The translations under genes and the position numbers were made by a program. A stretch of 15,628 nt of DNA from JADJQU01 sp035490315 (GTDB taxonomy: Bacteria > Planctomycetota > UBA1135 > GCA-002686595), in the NCBI GenBank assembly GCA_035490315.1, contig DATHET010000322.1:1-15628 (forward strand). Direction: 5' to 3'. The notes beneath the pieces were generated by a model. The model saw only the letters and a program-made list of their open reading frames with translations, did not search any database and was not told the origin of the DNA. The stretch's first letter is position 1, and the number at the start of each line of letters is the position of its first letter. Shown here piece by piece: positions 1-7,542 of this stretch.

Positions 1-1460
1 TCGAAGATCAGGATGTTGGCGTCGACCGCCATGCCGATGCTCAGGATGATTCCCGCGATGCCCGGCAGCGTGAGCGTGGCCTGGAGCAGCACCATCGCGG
101 TCATCTGCATCAGCATGTTGCACATCAAGCCGATCGACGCGTAGACGCCGAGCCAGCGGAAATACAGCGACATGAATCCGACCACGAAGCCCGCGGCGCA
201 CAGGCCCATGATCCAGCCCTTGTCCACGTACTCCTGGCCGACCGTGGCGCCGACGCGCTCTTCCTGCTCGAGGATCGGCTTGATCTTCAGCGAGCCCGAG
301 CGCAGCACCGTGATCAACTCGTCGACCTTGCGGTCCGTGAATCGGCCGTAGATGATCCCGCTGCCGGGGAGTTGACCGTGGATCGTCGCGGCCGAGACGA
401 CCTCGTCGTTCAGGACGATCGCCATCACGTCCTCCACGTGCGCGCCGGTGAAGTCGCCGAACGGCCCCTTGGCCTGGGGACGCATCTCGAACGCCACGGA
501 GGGGAAGCCGATTGGATCGGGCTGCTTGCCGACGCTCGCGAGATCCTCGCCCTTGAAGTTCCACTCCGGCGGATTCTCGAGCAGGGGCAGGAGCCGGCGC
601 TCGGCGCGCGGGAGGAATGGCTCGCCTTCCTCGATGGCGTGGGGGAACCAGCGGATGCCGGCGACCGGACCGCCGGCCTCGCGGCTCGAGCTGTTGTAGA
701 CCGAGATCCGGACCGCTTCGTTTTCCGGTCGGGCAAGCCAGGCGTGCACGCGCGCGAGCTCTGCTTCGAAGCTCGTGCCCAGCTTCGCGAAGTCCTCGGG
801 CTCGGCCTGGATGAAGAAGCGCATGTCGCCAAGATTCGAGATCGCGCTGCGGATCGCGTCGTCGCTGACCAGCACGACCGTCGCATGCGCGGCGTGGGCG
901 GAGACGTTGGTGCCGCCGTTGCCGCGCTCGAGATCCGTGAGCAGGTCGCCCTGGCGCGTGTGGTAGCGGATCTTTTCCTGATCCACCTGCACCACGCCGC
1001 CGGCGCTGGGGAAGTCGGCGATGGAGGAGTTTGCCGCGGGCGGCCCGGAAGACTCCTCGCCGCCGACGGGCATCAGGCGGATGGGGGCCGTGCCGGTGGG
1101 AGCGATCTCCGTCTCGAGCACGGCGCTCGCGGACTCGCCCTGCAAGTCGATGTTTCCAGGCAAGGACAGCTCGATCCGTTCCGAGCCGATGCTGCGGATC
1201 GTCGGCTCGAGCACCCCGGTCGGATCGACGCGCTTGCGCATGATCGCGATCGTCTCCTCGAGGACTTTCTCGCGCGGCTCGTTGCGATCCAGCGCGCCGT
1301 CGCGATACGCCTGCTCGAAGTCGAGTCGGTAGACGAGCCGGACTCCGCCGGCGAGGTCGAGCCCGAGTCGGATCGGCTCGGGCATGAACAGGAGCAGCGA
1401 CGCAGAGGCGATGAGCACCGCGGCGATCAGGGCGACTCTCTTGGACAGATTTTCGATCAT
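1..1460 (-). CDS. secD: Protein translocase subunit SecD (C-terminus beyond left edge)
   Basis: SecD is the inner-membrane subunit that works with SecF and SecYEG and uses the proton gradient to pull exported proteins into the periplasm. Translating the minus strand from the ATG at 1460 gives 486 residues with no stop before the window edge. Residues 8-25 form the first membrane helix. It is followed by the SecD signature GLDLAGGVRLVYRLD and by the P1-domain pattern RKRVDPTGVLEPTIRSIG ... RIELSLPG. A large periplasmic domain follows, then GATVGQEYVDKG and membrane helices from about residue 415. The visible part ends in LTLPGIAGIILSIGMAVDAN, the family's most conserved helix. At least two more helices and possibly secF should lie to the left. 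The start is chosen because the first helix follows directly; no good ribosome binding site precedes it. The identification is secure. Confidence 0.97.
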   Translation of the reverse strand, partial: MIENLSKRVALIAAVLIASASLLLFMPEPIRLGLDLAGGVRLVYRLDFEQAYRDGALDRNEPREKVLEETIAIMRKRVDPTGVLEPTIRSIGSERIELSLPGNIDLQGESASAVLETEIAPTGTAPIRLMPVGGEESSGPPAANSSIADFPSAGGVVQVDQEKIRYHTRQGDLLTDLERGNGGTNVSAHAAHATVVLVSDDAIRSAISNLGDMRFFIQAEPEDFAKLGTSFEAELARVHAWLARPENEAVRISVYNSSSREAGGPVAGIRWFPHAIEEGEPFLPRAERRLLPLLENPPEWNFKGEDLASVGKQPDPIGFPSVAFEMRPQAKGPFGDFTGAHVEDVMAIVLNDEVVSAATIHGQLPGSGIIYGRFTDRKVDELITVLRSGSLKIKPILEQEERVGATVGQEYVDKGWIMGLCAAGFVVGFMSLYFRWLGVYASIGLMCNMLMQMTAMVLLQATLTLPGIAGIILSIGMAVDANILIF

Positions 1461-1811
1461 GGCGAAACGGGGGCAGCGGCCGAACGGAGTCGGCGGGATG
1501 GTACGGAGGAGCGAACGGGCACTCGGATCCGCGCGAGCCGCTGGTCGAGCGGCGGGGATCCACGCGATCACGCGGGCCTGTGCCGACCGCGAATCGCAGC
1601 GCGTCCTCTCGACATCGCGGAGGACACGCCGGCTGCACTCACGCTCGACGTGCGAGGAGACTTTCGCGCACAGTCGAGAACAGCGGGCTCGACGTGTCAG
1701 TCCCCTGGCCATCGGCCAATCTGCGGGAACCGCGAAGGCCGCGACGACTGGACCTCAGGCCAGGGCGTCCGTCTTCATCGACTCGCTCGTGAGAGCGTCC
1801 GTCGCTCTTCG
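1461..1811. other. 351-base gap between secD and a small secreted-protein gene
   Basis: Both flanking genes are on the minus strand, so this gap is the leader of secD. I see no convincing gene. Open frames cross it on both strands, but their translations are Arg/Ala/Ser-rich low-information sequence typical of shadow frames in high-GC DNA. No yajC-like gene, which often precedes secD in other bacteria, is present. No obvious promoter, RNA gene or terminator stands out. Confidence 0.5.
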
Positions 1812-2189
1812 TCAGGCCCGCGAGCCGTGCGCGTCCGCGGAGCCGTTCGTTCGCAGGTGAGTCTGGAATTCAGGCGTGAACTCCAGGTCCGAGGCCGCGA
1901 GCCGCAAGCCATGGGGCTTCGCGTCGCGTCCGCCGTTCCTCGAGCTGCCCGTCGGGCAGCCGACCTGCTTCGGCGCCGATCCGCCGAACCGCGCGCTCGG
2001 ATCGACGAGCGCGCGCCGCACCTCGGGAAGCCCAGGAATTGCCGGCAATCCCTGGCAATCGCTGATCCCCGACTCCTCCTGCCCGCGCAGCGCGTCGCGA
2101 TCGACGTCGCTTCCCTGCGCGGCGGGAAAGGCCTGGCCCCAGACGATGGCGGCCAGCAGGACCAGCAGTGCACGTGTCAAGGACTTCAT
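1812..2189 (-). CDS. Small secreted protein of unknown function
   Basis: 125 residues if started at the ATG at 2189. That start is chosen because it begins a clear signal peptide: MKSL, then the hydrophobic run ALLVLLAAIVWG, then AFPAAQG before a charged mature part (SDVDRD). The frame is open further upstream, but the extra 19 residues would bury the signal peptide. The mature part has only two cysteines (SDCQG and VGCPTG), is rich in Gly, Ser, Arg and Asp, and resembles no family I recognise. It has no predicted membrane segment after the signal. It lies upstream of secD in the same orientation, 351 bases away, so co-transcription is possible but not shown. A promoter-like sequence ends 13 bases before the ATG. 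The gene could be lineage-restricted; the signal peptide is the main support that it is real. Confidence 0.55.
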   Translation of the reverse strand: MKSLTRALLVLLAAIVWGQAFPAAQGSDVDRDALRGQEESGISDCQGLPAIPGLPEVRRALVDPSARFGGSAPKQVGCPTGSSRNGGRDAKPHGLRLAASDLEFTPEFQTHLRTNGSADAHGSRA

Positions 2190-2202
2190 GGTGTCGCGGT
2201 CG

Positions 2203-2231
2203 AGTGTAGCTCTGGCGCGCCGATCGTCACA
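2203..2231 (-). promoter_or_regulatory. Candidate sigma-70-type promoter for the small secreted protein
   Basis: On the minus strand, TGTGAC (2231-2226) is followed after 17 bases by TACACT (2208-2203), close to the TTGACA / TATAAT arrangement. Transcription would begin around 2196, leaving a leader of only a few bases before the ATG at 2189. There is no clear ribosome binding site, so the message may be nearly leaderless. This was found by eye only. Confidence 0.35.
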
Positions 2232-2401
2232 GTTGCGGGCCCACAATCAGCCGCCGCGCTCCGAAGCGTACTCCAGGCGACCCGCGGCGGTCCCGCGCCT
2301 TTCCACGGATGAGGGTCCGAGGTGTTGTCCTCCCGAGCGGAGTCTGGCAGGCTCGCGCTCTCCGCTCGTTTCCGACCGCCAGCCCTCCAGCACGAAACCC
2401 G

Positions 2402-4615
2402 ATGCGCACGTTGATTGCCTTCTGCATTGCCTGGCCGCTCCTCCTCTGCATCGCCTTCGCGGATGTCCTCGACGTCGGCGAGCCGCGGGTCTATCGCGTC
2501 CGACAGACGGTCAAGCTGGATCAGATTCCGGCGGGCTCGAAGCTCGTGCGCTGGTGGGTTTCCGTCCCCGACGACGCGCCGAACCAGCAGGTCCTCGATT
2601 TCGCGGTGACCGCCGCGCCCGGGCCCTGGAAAATCGAGCGCGAGCCCGATCGCGGCAACCGATTCCTCTACATCGAGGTCGCGAACCCGGATGCGGCCGC
2701 GATGTCCGCGGTCGTCGAGTTCACCGTGCGCCGCGAGCCGGTCCTGATCGACGTCGACCCCGCGAAGATCGGTCCGATCACCGAAGCGCTGCGCTCGAGC
2801 ATGGCCGAGGACCTTCGCCGCGACGCGCCGCACATGCAGGTGACGGCGGAAATCCAGCGCATCGCCGATGAAGTCTGCGGGAGCTCGGCCAATCCCGCGG
2901 AGCAAGTCGAGAAGCTGCTCGAGCACGTCGCCGCCAACGCGGACCACTATTCCAAGGATCCGAGCAAGCCGAACTGCGGTGTCGGCGACGCCGGGAACTG
3001 CATCGCCCAGGGCGGCGGTTGCTGCACGGACCTGCACTCGCTGTTCATCGCCCTGGCTCGCGCGCGCGGAATTCCCGCGCGCTTGCAGATGGGTTATCGC
3101 CTTCAGGAGAAGAACGAAGGCAAGGAAGTCGATCCAGGCTATCGCTGCTGGGTCGAGTACTTCCTTCCAGGAGCTGGCTGGGTTCCGGCCGACATCGTCG
3201 AAGCGGACGCGCCCAAGGGACTCGGGCCCAAGCGCTGGTTCAGCGGGCTCACCGAGCGGCGCGTCTGGCTGAACCAGGGCCGCGAGTTCCAGTTGAATCC
3301 GCGCCAGGCTGGAGAGCGCGTCAACACGATGAGCATCGGCTACGCCGAAATCGACGGCGTCGCAGCGCGCGTGCTGCCCGAAGGCGAGCTGAAGCCGCAG
3401 CTGAGTCGTTCCGTCGGCTTCCTCGAGATGCGGCCAGGCGACGCGACGAATCTGACGACGCTCGTCGGCTTGCACGAGGGCGGGTCGCCGCCGCCGGCGT
3501 CGAGCGCTTCTTCGCCCGCCGCGGAGACTCTGGCGTCGCCGGTGCAGAGCCCGGCGCAACCGCAAACCTCCGCGTCCAGCGCCGATTCGATCTTCAAGCG
3601 CCTCTCGTTCTATTCAGACGGCCGCCTGCGCGGCGAGAGCACCTACGATCAGCCCAGCGGCGAGGACCGTCACCGCGGCCGCCTGCGCCTGCGCGTCGGC
3701 GCCCTGTACGACGTGACCGAGGACGTGCGCTTGGAAGCGCGCCTCTCGACCGCGGCTCCCGGCAGCGACGCGAACAATCCGCACTGGGACTTCGGCGACG
3801 GCGCGGACGGCTTCAGCGGCGCCGACATCGTCCTCGACCGCTTCTACTTGAATTGGAAACCCTGCGCCTGGGTCGATCTGCGCTCGGGGAAATTCCCGCA
3901 CGCCTTCGCTTCGCCGCCGGTATTCGGCGAATTCATGTGGGACGCCGACGTTCACCCCGCCGGAGTCGCCGGGATCTGGTCGCACAAGGGCGAAGGCTCG
4001 GGCCCGAGCTACGACCTGCGCGCGGTCGAGTACATCGCCGTCGAGAACGGCTCGGACAGCGATCCGTCGATGTTCGGGGTGCAAGCCAATTTGAATCTGA
4101 AGGCGAGCGAGCAGCTCGCGCTGCAGTTGTCGACGTCCTACTCGCATTGGTCCAGCCTCGGCGCGGGCGCGACCGTGCTCGGCAACCAGGGCAACACCGA
4201 CGTCGCCGGCGACTTCGGGATCATCGAAGGCTTCGTCGCGGCGACTTACGAAGGCGGCCCGCTGCAACGCCACACGGCCTTCGTGCAGGCGATGCACAAC
4301 GCCGACGACGAGGACGATGAGGACAACGGCTTTGCCGCCGGCCTCCAGCTCGGCAAGTCTGGCAAGCAAGGGAACGCGAACGTCTTCGGAGTCTGGTACG
4401 ACCTCGATGCGAATTCCGTCTATTCACCGGTCGCGCAAGACGACACGCCGATCCCCGGGACGGGCATCGGAACGGGCATGGAGGGACTGATCGTCGGTGT
4501 CCAATACTTCCTCACCGACAATCTGTCGTTCAAGCTCTGGGTGCTGACCTCCGACGCGGACGCCACCGAGGATCCCTGGCGCCTGCGCTTCGACATCGAT
4601 TTCCGGATTCGATAG
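2402..4615 (+). CDS. Exported transglutaminase-like domain fused to a porin-type beta-barrel
   Basis: 737 residues from the ATG at 2402, which starts a signal peptide (residues 1-20, ending LLLCIAFA). Residues 25-115 resemble the beta-rich domain in front of bacterial transglutaminase-like enzymes. Residues 150-270 are the transglutaminase-like core: GGGCCTDLHSLFIALARARG, then IPAR, places the nucleophile at Cys208, and GWVPAD supplies Asp264. The position before CWVE, normally the catalytic His, is Arg248, so activity is doubtful. Residues 360-395 are a Ser/Pro/Ala linker. Residues 400-737 look like a putative-porin barrel (Porin_5-like): GRLRLRVG, VLDRFYLNWKP, SGKFPHAF and FMWDADVHPAGVAG, then alternating strands to the end. 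The first half should sit in the periplasm and the second in the outer membrane. The substrate is unknown. The gene stands alone and ends at a strong hairpin. Domain names are from memory of the families. Confidence 0.88.
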   Translation: MRTLIAFCIAWPLLLCIAFADVLDVGEPRVYRVRQTVKLDQIPAGSKLVRWWVSVPDDAPNQQVLDFAVTAAPGPWKIEREPDRGNRFLYIEVANPDAAAMSAVVEFTVRREPVLIDVDPAKIGPITEALRSSMAEDLRRDAPHMQVTAEIQRIADEVCGSSANPAEQVEKLLEHVAANADHYSKDPSKPNCGVGDAGNCIAQGGGCCTDLHSLFIALARARGIPARLQMGYRLQEKNEGKEVDPGYRCWVEYFLPGAGWVPADIVEADAPKGLGPKRWFSGLTERRVWLNQGREFQLNPRQAGERVNTMSIGYAEIDGVAARVLPEGELKPQLSRSVGFLEMRPGDATNLTTLVGLHEGGSPPPASSASSPAAETLASPVQSPAQPQTSASSADSIFKRLSFYSDGRLRGESTYDQPSGEDRHRGRLRLRVGALYDVTEDVRLEARLSTAAPGSDANNPHWDFGDGADGFSGADIVLDRFYLNWKPCAWVDLRSGKFPHAFASPPVFGEFMWDADVHPAGVAGIWSHKGEGSGPSYDLRAVEYIAVENGSDSDPSMFGVQANLNLKASEQLALQLSTSYSHWSSLGAGATVLGNQGNTDVAGDFGIIEGFVAATYEGGPLQRHTAFVQAMHNADDEDDEDNGFAAGLQLGKSGKQGNANVFGVWYDLDANSVYSPVAQDDTPIPGTGIGTGMEGLIVGVQYFLTDNLSFKLWVLTSDADATEDPWRLRFDIDFRIR

Positions 4616-4632
4616 GAGCCCGATAGAAAGGC

Positions 4633-4667
4633 TCGAGGCCGGCCGCATGGAATGCAGCCGGCCTCGA
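4633..4667. terminator. Strong hairpin between convergent genes
   Basis: A perfect 11-base stem (TCGAGGCCGGC at 4633-4643, GCCGGCCTCGA at 4657-4667) encloses 13 bases, four pairs of which can extend the stem after one mismatch (GCAT/ATGC). It lies 18 bases after the stop of the fusion gene and 51 bases before the stop of the convergent YCTAK gene, a good position for a bidirectional terminator. There is no T-run on either side, so it is not a textbook intrinsic terminator. Confidence 0.65.
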
Positions 4668-4717
4668 ATCATCGGATCGACGCGAGCGTCAAGCTCGAGT
4701 CGAGTGTTCGCTACGCA

Positions 4718-5845
4718 TCAGGGCCCGACCGCGTATTCCAATCCATTCGACAAGGTCGAATTGTTGGGCGCCGCAAAGCCGTTGTCGCGGCCCCAGAACT
4801 GCGAATCGATCAATGTCCCCGGCGTGAGCAGATAGGCCTGGGGCAGACCGCCGAGCGCGCCCGTCGCGAAGGCATTCATGTCGATCGAGTACACGCCCGA
4901 GCAGTCGTTCGGCGGAGGATTGCCGTTGGAGCTGACTCCGATCGAGCGGCGCACCGGGGCGTTCATGCAGCGGAATCCGTTCTGGAACGGCGCGGCGGCG
5001 CGACCCGTGTTCGAGTAGAGCAGCAGGCCGGGCTTGTTGTTGATCACGTTGGTCGCGCTGACGACGAAGCCGGAGCCCGTGCTCGCGCTCGGAACTCCGC
5101 TGAAACCGATCTGCGGCGTGCAACCCAGGGAATTGACTTTCGCCGTGCAGTACGTGGTCGTCGGGAAGCTGTCGTAGACGAGCTTCATGCTGATCAGACC
5201 CTGGGCGTACCAGTTGTCGGGCTGCGTGTAGCTCGACACGCCGATCGCCTGGGTGTACGGGCTCGACAGCGTGTCGAGAACCCCGCTCGTGAACGCACTG
5301 CCCGTGTGGCGGATGGTCAGCAAGAGGTCGCCGCCCTGGTAGGTGTACGGCGTCGTGAACGTGATCACCGTGCCCCAGGGATTGACGTTCGGAGTCAGCG
5401 CTCCACCGGGGAAGAACACGTCAGCCATCTGCAGCGGGCCGCCGCGCACCTGCACGACGTCGGGGCCGATGTTGTTGGTGTAGGTCGTGCTCAGCGAGCC
5501 CGGCGGGTTGTTCGACTTGGACAGGAAGATGTCGTAGTTGGTGAAGGGCACCGTGGTGCCGCTGCCCGGCCAATCGGGGTAGACGATCCAGGTCGCCAGC
5601 CGCCAGGTGATCCCCGTGATGCGCGAGCCGATCGGCAGACCGCCGAGCTCCTGCGGCCCGACGACCAGCTGGTAGGAGCGAGCTTGCGAATGCAACAAGG
5701 TCGAGTACCCGCCCGGCCCGGCCGTCGTCGGCGCGTTATTCGGAACGAAGACATCGCCAGCCAGCGCAGGGGCTGTCGAGATGGCGAAGAGCGCGGCGGC
5801 GGAAGCGAAGAGCAGTCGGGGGTCGAGGGTGCGCAGTGTCAGCAT
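4718..5845 (-). CDS. Secreted protein with C-terminal YCTAK domain (copy 1)
   Basis: 375 residues from the ATG at 5845, chosen because GGAGAT lies about eight bases upstream and a signal peptide (residues 1-29, ending APALA) begins there; the frame is open 24 codons further. Residues 30-230 form a beta-rich region of unknown function, rich in Thr, Gly, Pro and aromatic residues, compatible with a jelly-roll or adhesin-like fold. Residues 232-375 are a compact domain that begins YCTAKVNSLGCTP, contains four cysteines (233, 242, 293, 315) and the motif GNPPPNDCSGVYS, and ends at the C-terminus. The protein encoded at 10757-11794 carries the same domain, about 70% identical by hand alignment, on an unrelated N-terminal half. 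I recall this domain from planctomycete secreted proteins; its role (surface attachment, sorting or ligand binding) is not known to me. The gene is monocistronic and diverges from the dehydrogenase gene. Confidence 0.85.
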   Translation of the reverse strand: MLTLRTLDPRLLFASAAALFAISTAPALAGDVFVPNNAPTTAGPGGYSTLLHSQARSYQLVVGPQELGGLPIGSRITGITWRLATWIVYPDWPGSGTTVPFTNYDIFLSKSNNPPGSLSTTYTNNIGPDVVQVRGGPLQMADVFFPGGALTPNVNPWGTVITFTTPYTYQGGDLLLTIRHTGSAFTSGVLDTLSSPYTQAIGVSSYTQPDNWYAQGLISMKLVYDSFPTTTYCTAKVNSLGCTPQIGFSGVPSASTGSGFVVSATNVINNKPGLLLYSNTGRAAAPFQNGFRCMNAPVRRSIGVSSNGNPPPNDCSGVYSIDMNAFATGALGGLPQAYLLTPGTLIDSQFWGRDNGFAAPNNSTLSNGLEYAVGP

Positions 5846-5883
5846 GTCGGATCTCCAGAGGAATGAGTTCAAGGTGAGCCACG

Positions 5884-5889
5884 ATCCTA
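5884..5889 (-). promoter_or_regulatory. Candidate -10 element (TAGGAT) for YCTAK copy 1
   Basis: TAGGAT on the minus strand lies 38 bases before the ATG at 5845. The same hexamer or a near match sits at the same distance before the pirin gene (8038-8043) and the DUF4412 gene (9819-9824, TAGCCT). No good -35 partner is visible here. The call rests on the shared spacing. Confidence 0.3.
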
Positions 5890-6060
5890 TCCGGTGGGCC
5901 GCGGGGCCAGTACCCAAGAGTCTGTCATCGAGGCGTCGAGGCCCGCGGCGGACGGCCGGCTCCCGGTTGCCTTGGAAACGCTAGGCTCGCGCCCGCGACA
6001 AGATCTGCACCAGGGTTTTCCGGAAGCGCTCCGCTCGTCCGACGATCCACGCGAGTTCCC

Positions 6061-7542
6061 ATGAAGGCACAGTTCTGGACCGCATTTTTCCTGGTCGCCC
6101 TGTCGTGGACCGACTCAGCGCCTGCTCAAGCGCCGAGTGATCGCGCCGCTCCGCGGATGAAGGCGATCGTCTATCACGCCTTCGGCTCCCCGGACGTCCT
6201 TCGGCTCGAGGAAATCGAGAAGCCCGTCCCCGATGACGATCAGGTGCTGGTCAAGGTTCGCGCCGCCTCCGTGAATCCCTACGACTGGCACATGATGCGA
6301 GGCGAGCCGTGCCTCATGCGCATGGAGACAGGGCTGTTCCACCCGAAGGACCCGCGCTTGGGAACCGATTTCTCGGGCACCGTCGAAGCCGTTGGCCGGA
6401 ACGTGACGCAGTTCCAACCCGGCGACGAAGTGTTCGGCGGGAGGAACGGAGCCTTCGCCGAGTTCGTGTGCGTCCGCGCGGATCGAAACGTGGTGCTCAA
6501 GCCGACCAACATGAGCTTCGAGCAGGCCGCTTCCGTGCCCATCGCGGCGATCACCGCCTTGCAAGTGCTCCGCGACAAGGCAGGGATCCAGCCGGGACAG
6601 AAAGTCCTGATCAACGGCGCGTCGGGAGGCGTGGGCACCTTCGCCGTGCAGATCGCAAAATCCTTCGGCGCGGAGGTGACGGGCGTGTGCAGCACGAGGA
6701 ACGTGGAGATGGTGCGATCGCTCGGCGCCGACCGGGTCATCGACTACACCAAGGAGGACTTCACGAAGAGTGCGCGCGACTTCGACGTGATCCTCGACTG
6801 CGTCGCCAATCATTCCTTGCTGGCGTGCAGGCGCGTCCTGAAACCGCAAGGGAAGTACATCATGATCGGCGGACCGGCTGGCCGCTGGATCCGCCCCATG
6901 GACACGGCGATCGCGGCGATGGTGGTATCGCGGTTCGTGACGCAGGACATGGGCATGTTCATGTCGGGCCTGAACAAGGAGGACCTGACGGTCCTGCACG
7001 ATCTCATGCAGTCCGGCAAGCTGACGCCGGTCATCGACAGGCAGTACAAATTGAGCGAGGTGCCCGAGGCGATCCGCTATCTCGAAGCGGGTCACGCTCG
7101 AGGGAAATTGGTCATCACCGTCGGGCCTGACGACGCCGTTGCGCCGCTCAGCGCGAACTCGCAGAGCTTCCTGGAGAGATCCGGGCCCCTGCTCGCGGTG
7201 ATCGCTTTTTTCGCCATCGCCATCGGCTTGCCGATCGTCGCCAGCCTCGCTCTGCATCGCCGCGCGCAGCGGCGCGAGCCAGGCCAGCGGCCCTTCCGAT
7301 GGGGCTATTACTTCAGCGTGCAATGCTTCGTCGCCGGCATCTGCCTCGGGCTCGTGCTCGAGTCCGGCGTCGCGACCGTGATCGTCTGCGGCATCCTCTA
7401 CGGAATGCTCGCCTGGTGCTTCGCGCGGCGCCAGCACTGGGCCTGGATCGCATTGACGATCCTGAGCTTCAACCCGATCGCGTGGATCATCAACTTCTTC
7501 TACTTGCGCAAGCGCTGGGCCGAAACATACGGAGTCAGGTGA
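6061..7542 (+). CDS. Medium-chain NAD(P)H dehydrogenase / quinone oxidoreductase with membrane tail
   Basis: 493 residues. Residues 33-354 are a zinc-independent medium-chain dehydrogenase/reductase. They start with MKAIVYHAFGSPDVLRLEE, a typical family N-terminus, and include GTDFSGTVEAVG, the dinucleotide-binding loop INGASGGVG (184-192), a following helix to GAEVTGVCSTRN, and YLEAGHARGKLVIT at the end. Such enzymes reduce quinones or activated double bonds with NADPH. Two additions are unusual. Residues 1-24 resemble an export signal (hydrophobic WTAFFLVALSW, then SAPAQA). Residues 376-482 hold four membrane helices (about 376-398, 416-437, 438-455, 460-482). If translation starts instead at Met33 (6157), the enzyme is cytoplasmic and tail-anchored; neither start has a good ribosome binding site. 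The last five codons, including the stop, lie inside a long palindromic repeat, so the natural C-terminus may be altered. The substrate is unknown. Confidence 0.88.
   Translation: MKAQFWTAFFLVALSWTDSAPAQAPSDRAAPRMKAIVYHAFGSPDVLRLEEIEKPVPDDDQVLVKVRAASVNPYDWHMMRGEPCLMRMETGLFHPKDPRLGTDFSGTVEAVGRNVTQFQPGDEVFGGRNGAFAEFVCVRADRNVVLKPTNMSFEQAASVPIAAITALQVLRDKAGIQPGQKVLINGASGGVGTFAVQIAKSFGAEVTGVCSTRNVEMVRSLGADRVIDYTKEDFTKSARDFDVILDCVANHSLLACRRVLKPQGKYIMIGGPAGRWIRPMDTAIAAMVVSRFVTQDMGMFMSGLNKEDLTVLHDLMQSGKLTPVIDRQYKLSEVPEAIRYLEAGHARGKLVITVGPDDAVAPLSANSQSFLERSGPLLAVIAFFAIAIGLPIVASLALHRRAQRREPGQRPFRWGYYFSVQCFVAGICLGLVLESGVATVIVCGILYGMLAWCFARRQHWAWIALTILSFNPIAWIINFFYLRKRWAETYGVR

Noticed and set aside
372..2312. 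646-codon open frame on the plus strand
   Set aside because: It is antisense to secD and the small secreted gene. The translation is Arg/Ala/Gly-rich with no family pattern, while the minus strand reads as unmistakable SecD.
2186..4369. Long minus-strand open frames (459 and 251 codons) opposite the fusion gene
   Set aside because: Shadow frames from high third-position GC; the plus-strand product has a signal peptide, transglutaminase motifs and barrel motifs.
4652..5866. 404-codon plus-strand open frame
   Set aside because: Antisense to YCTAK copy 1; the composition is Arg/Val/Asp-rich without recognisable motifs.
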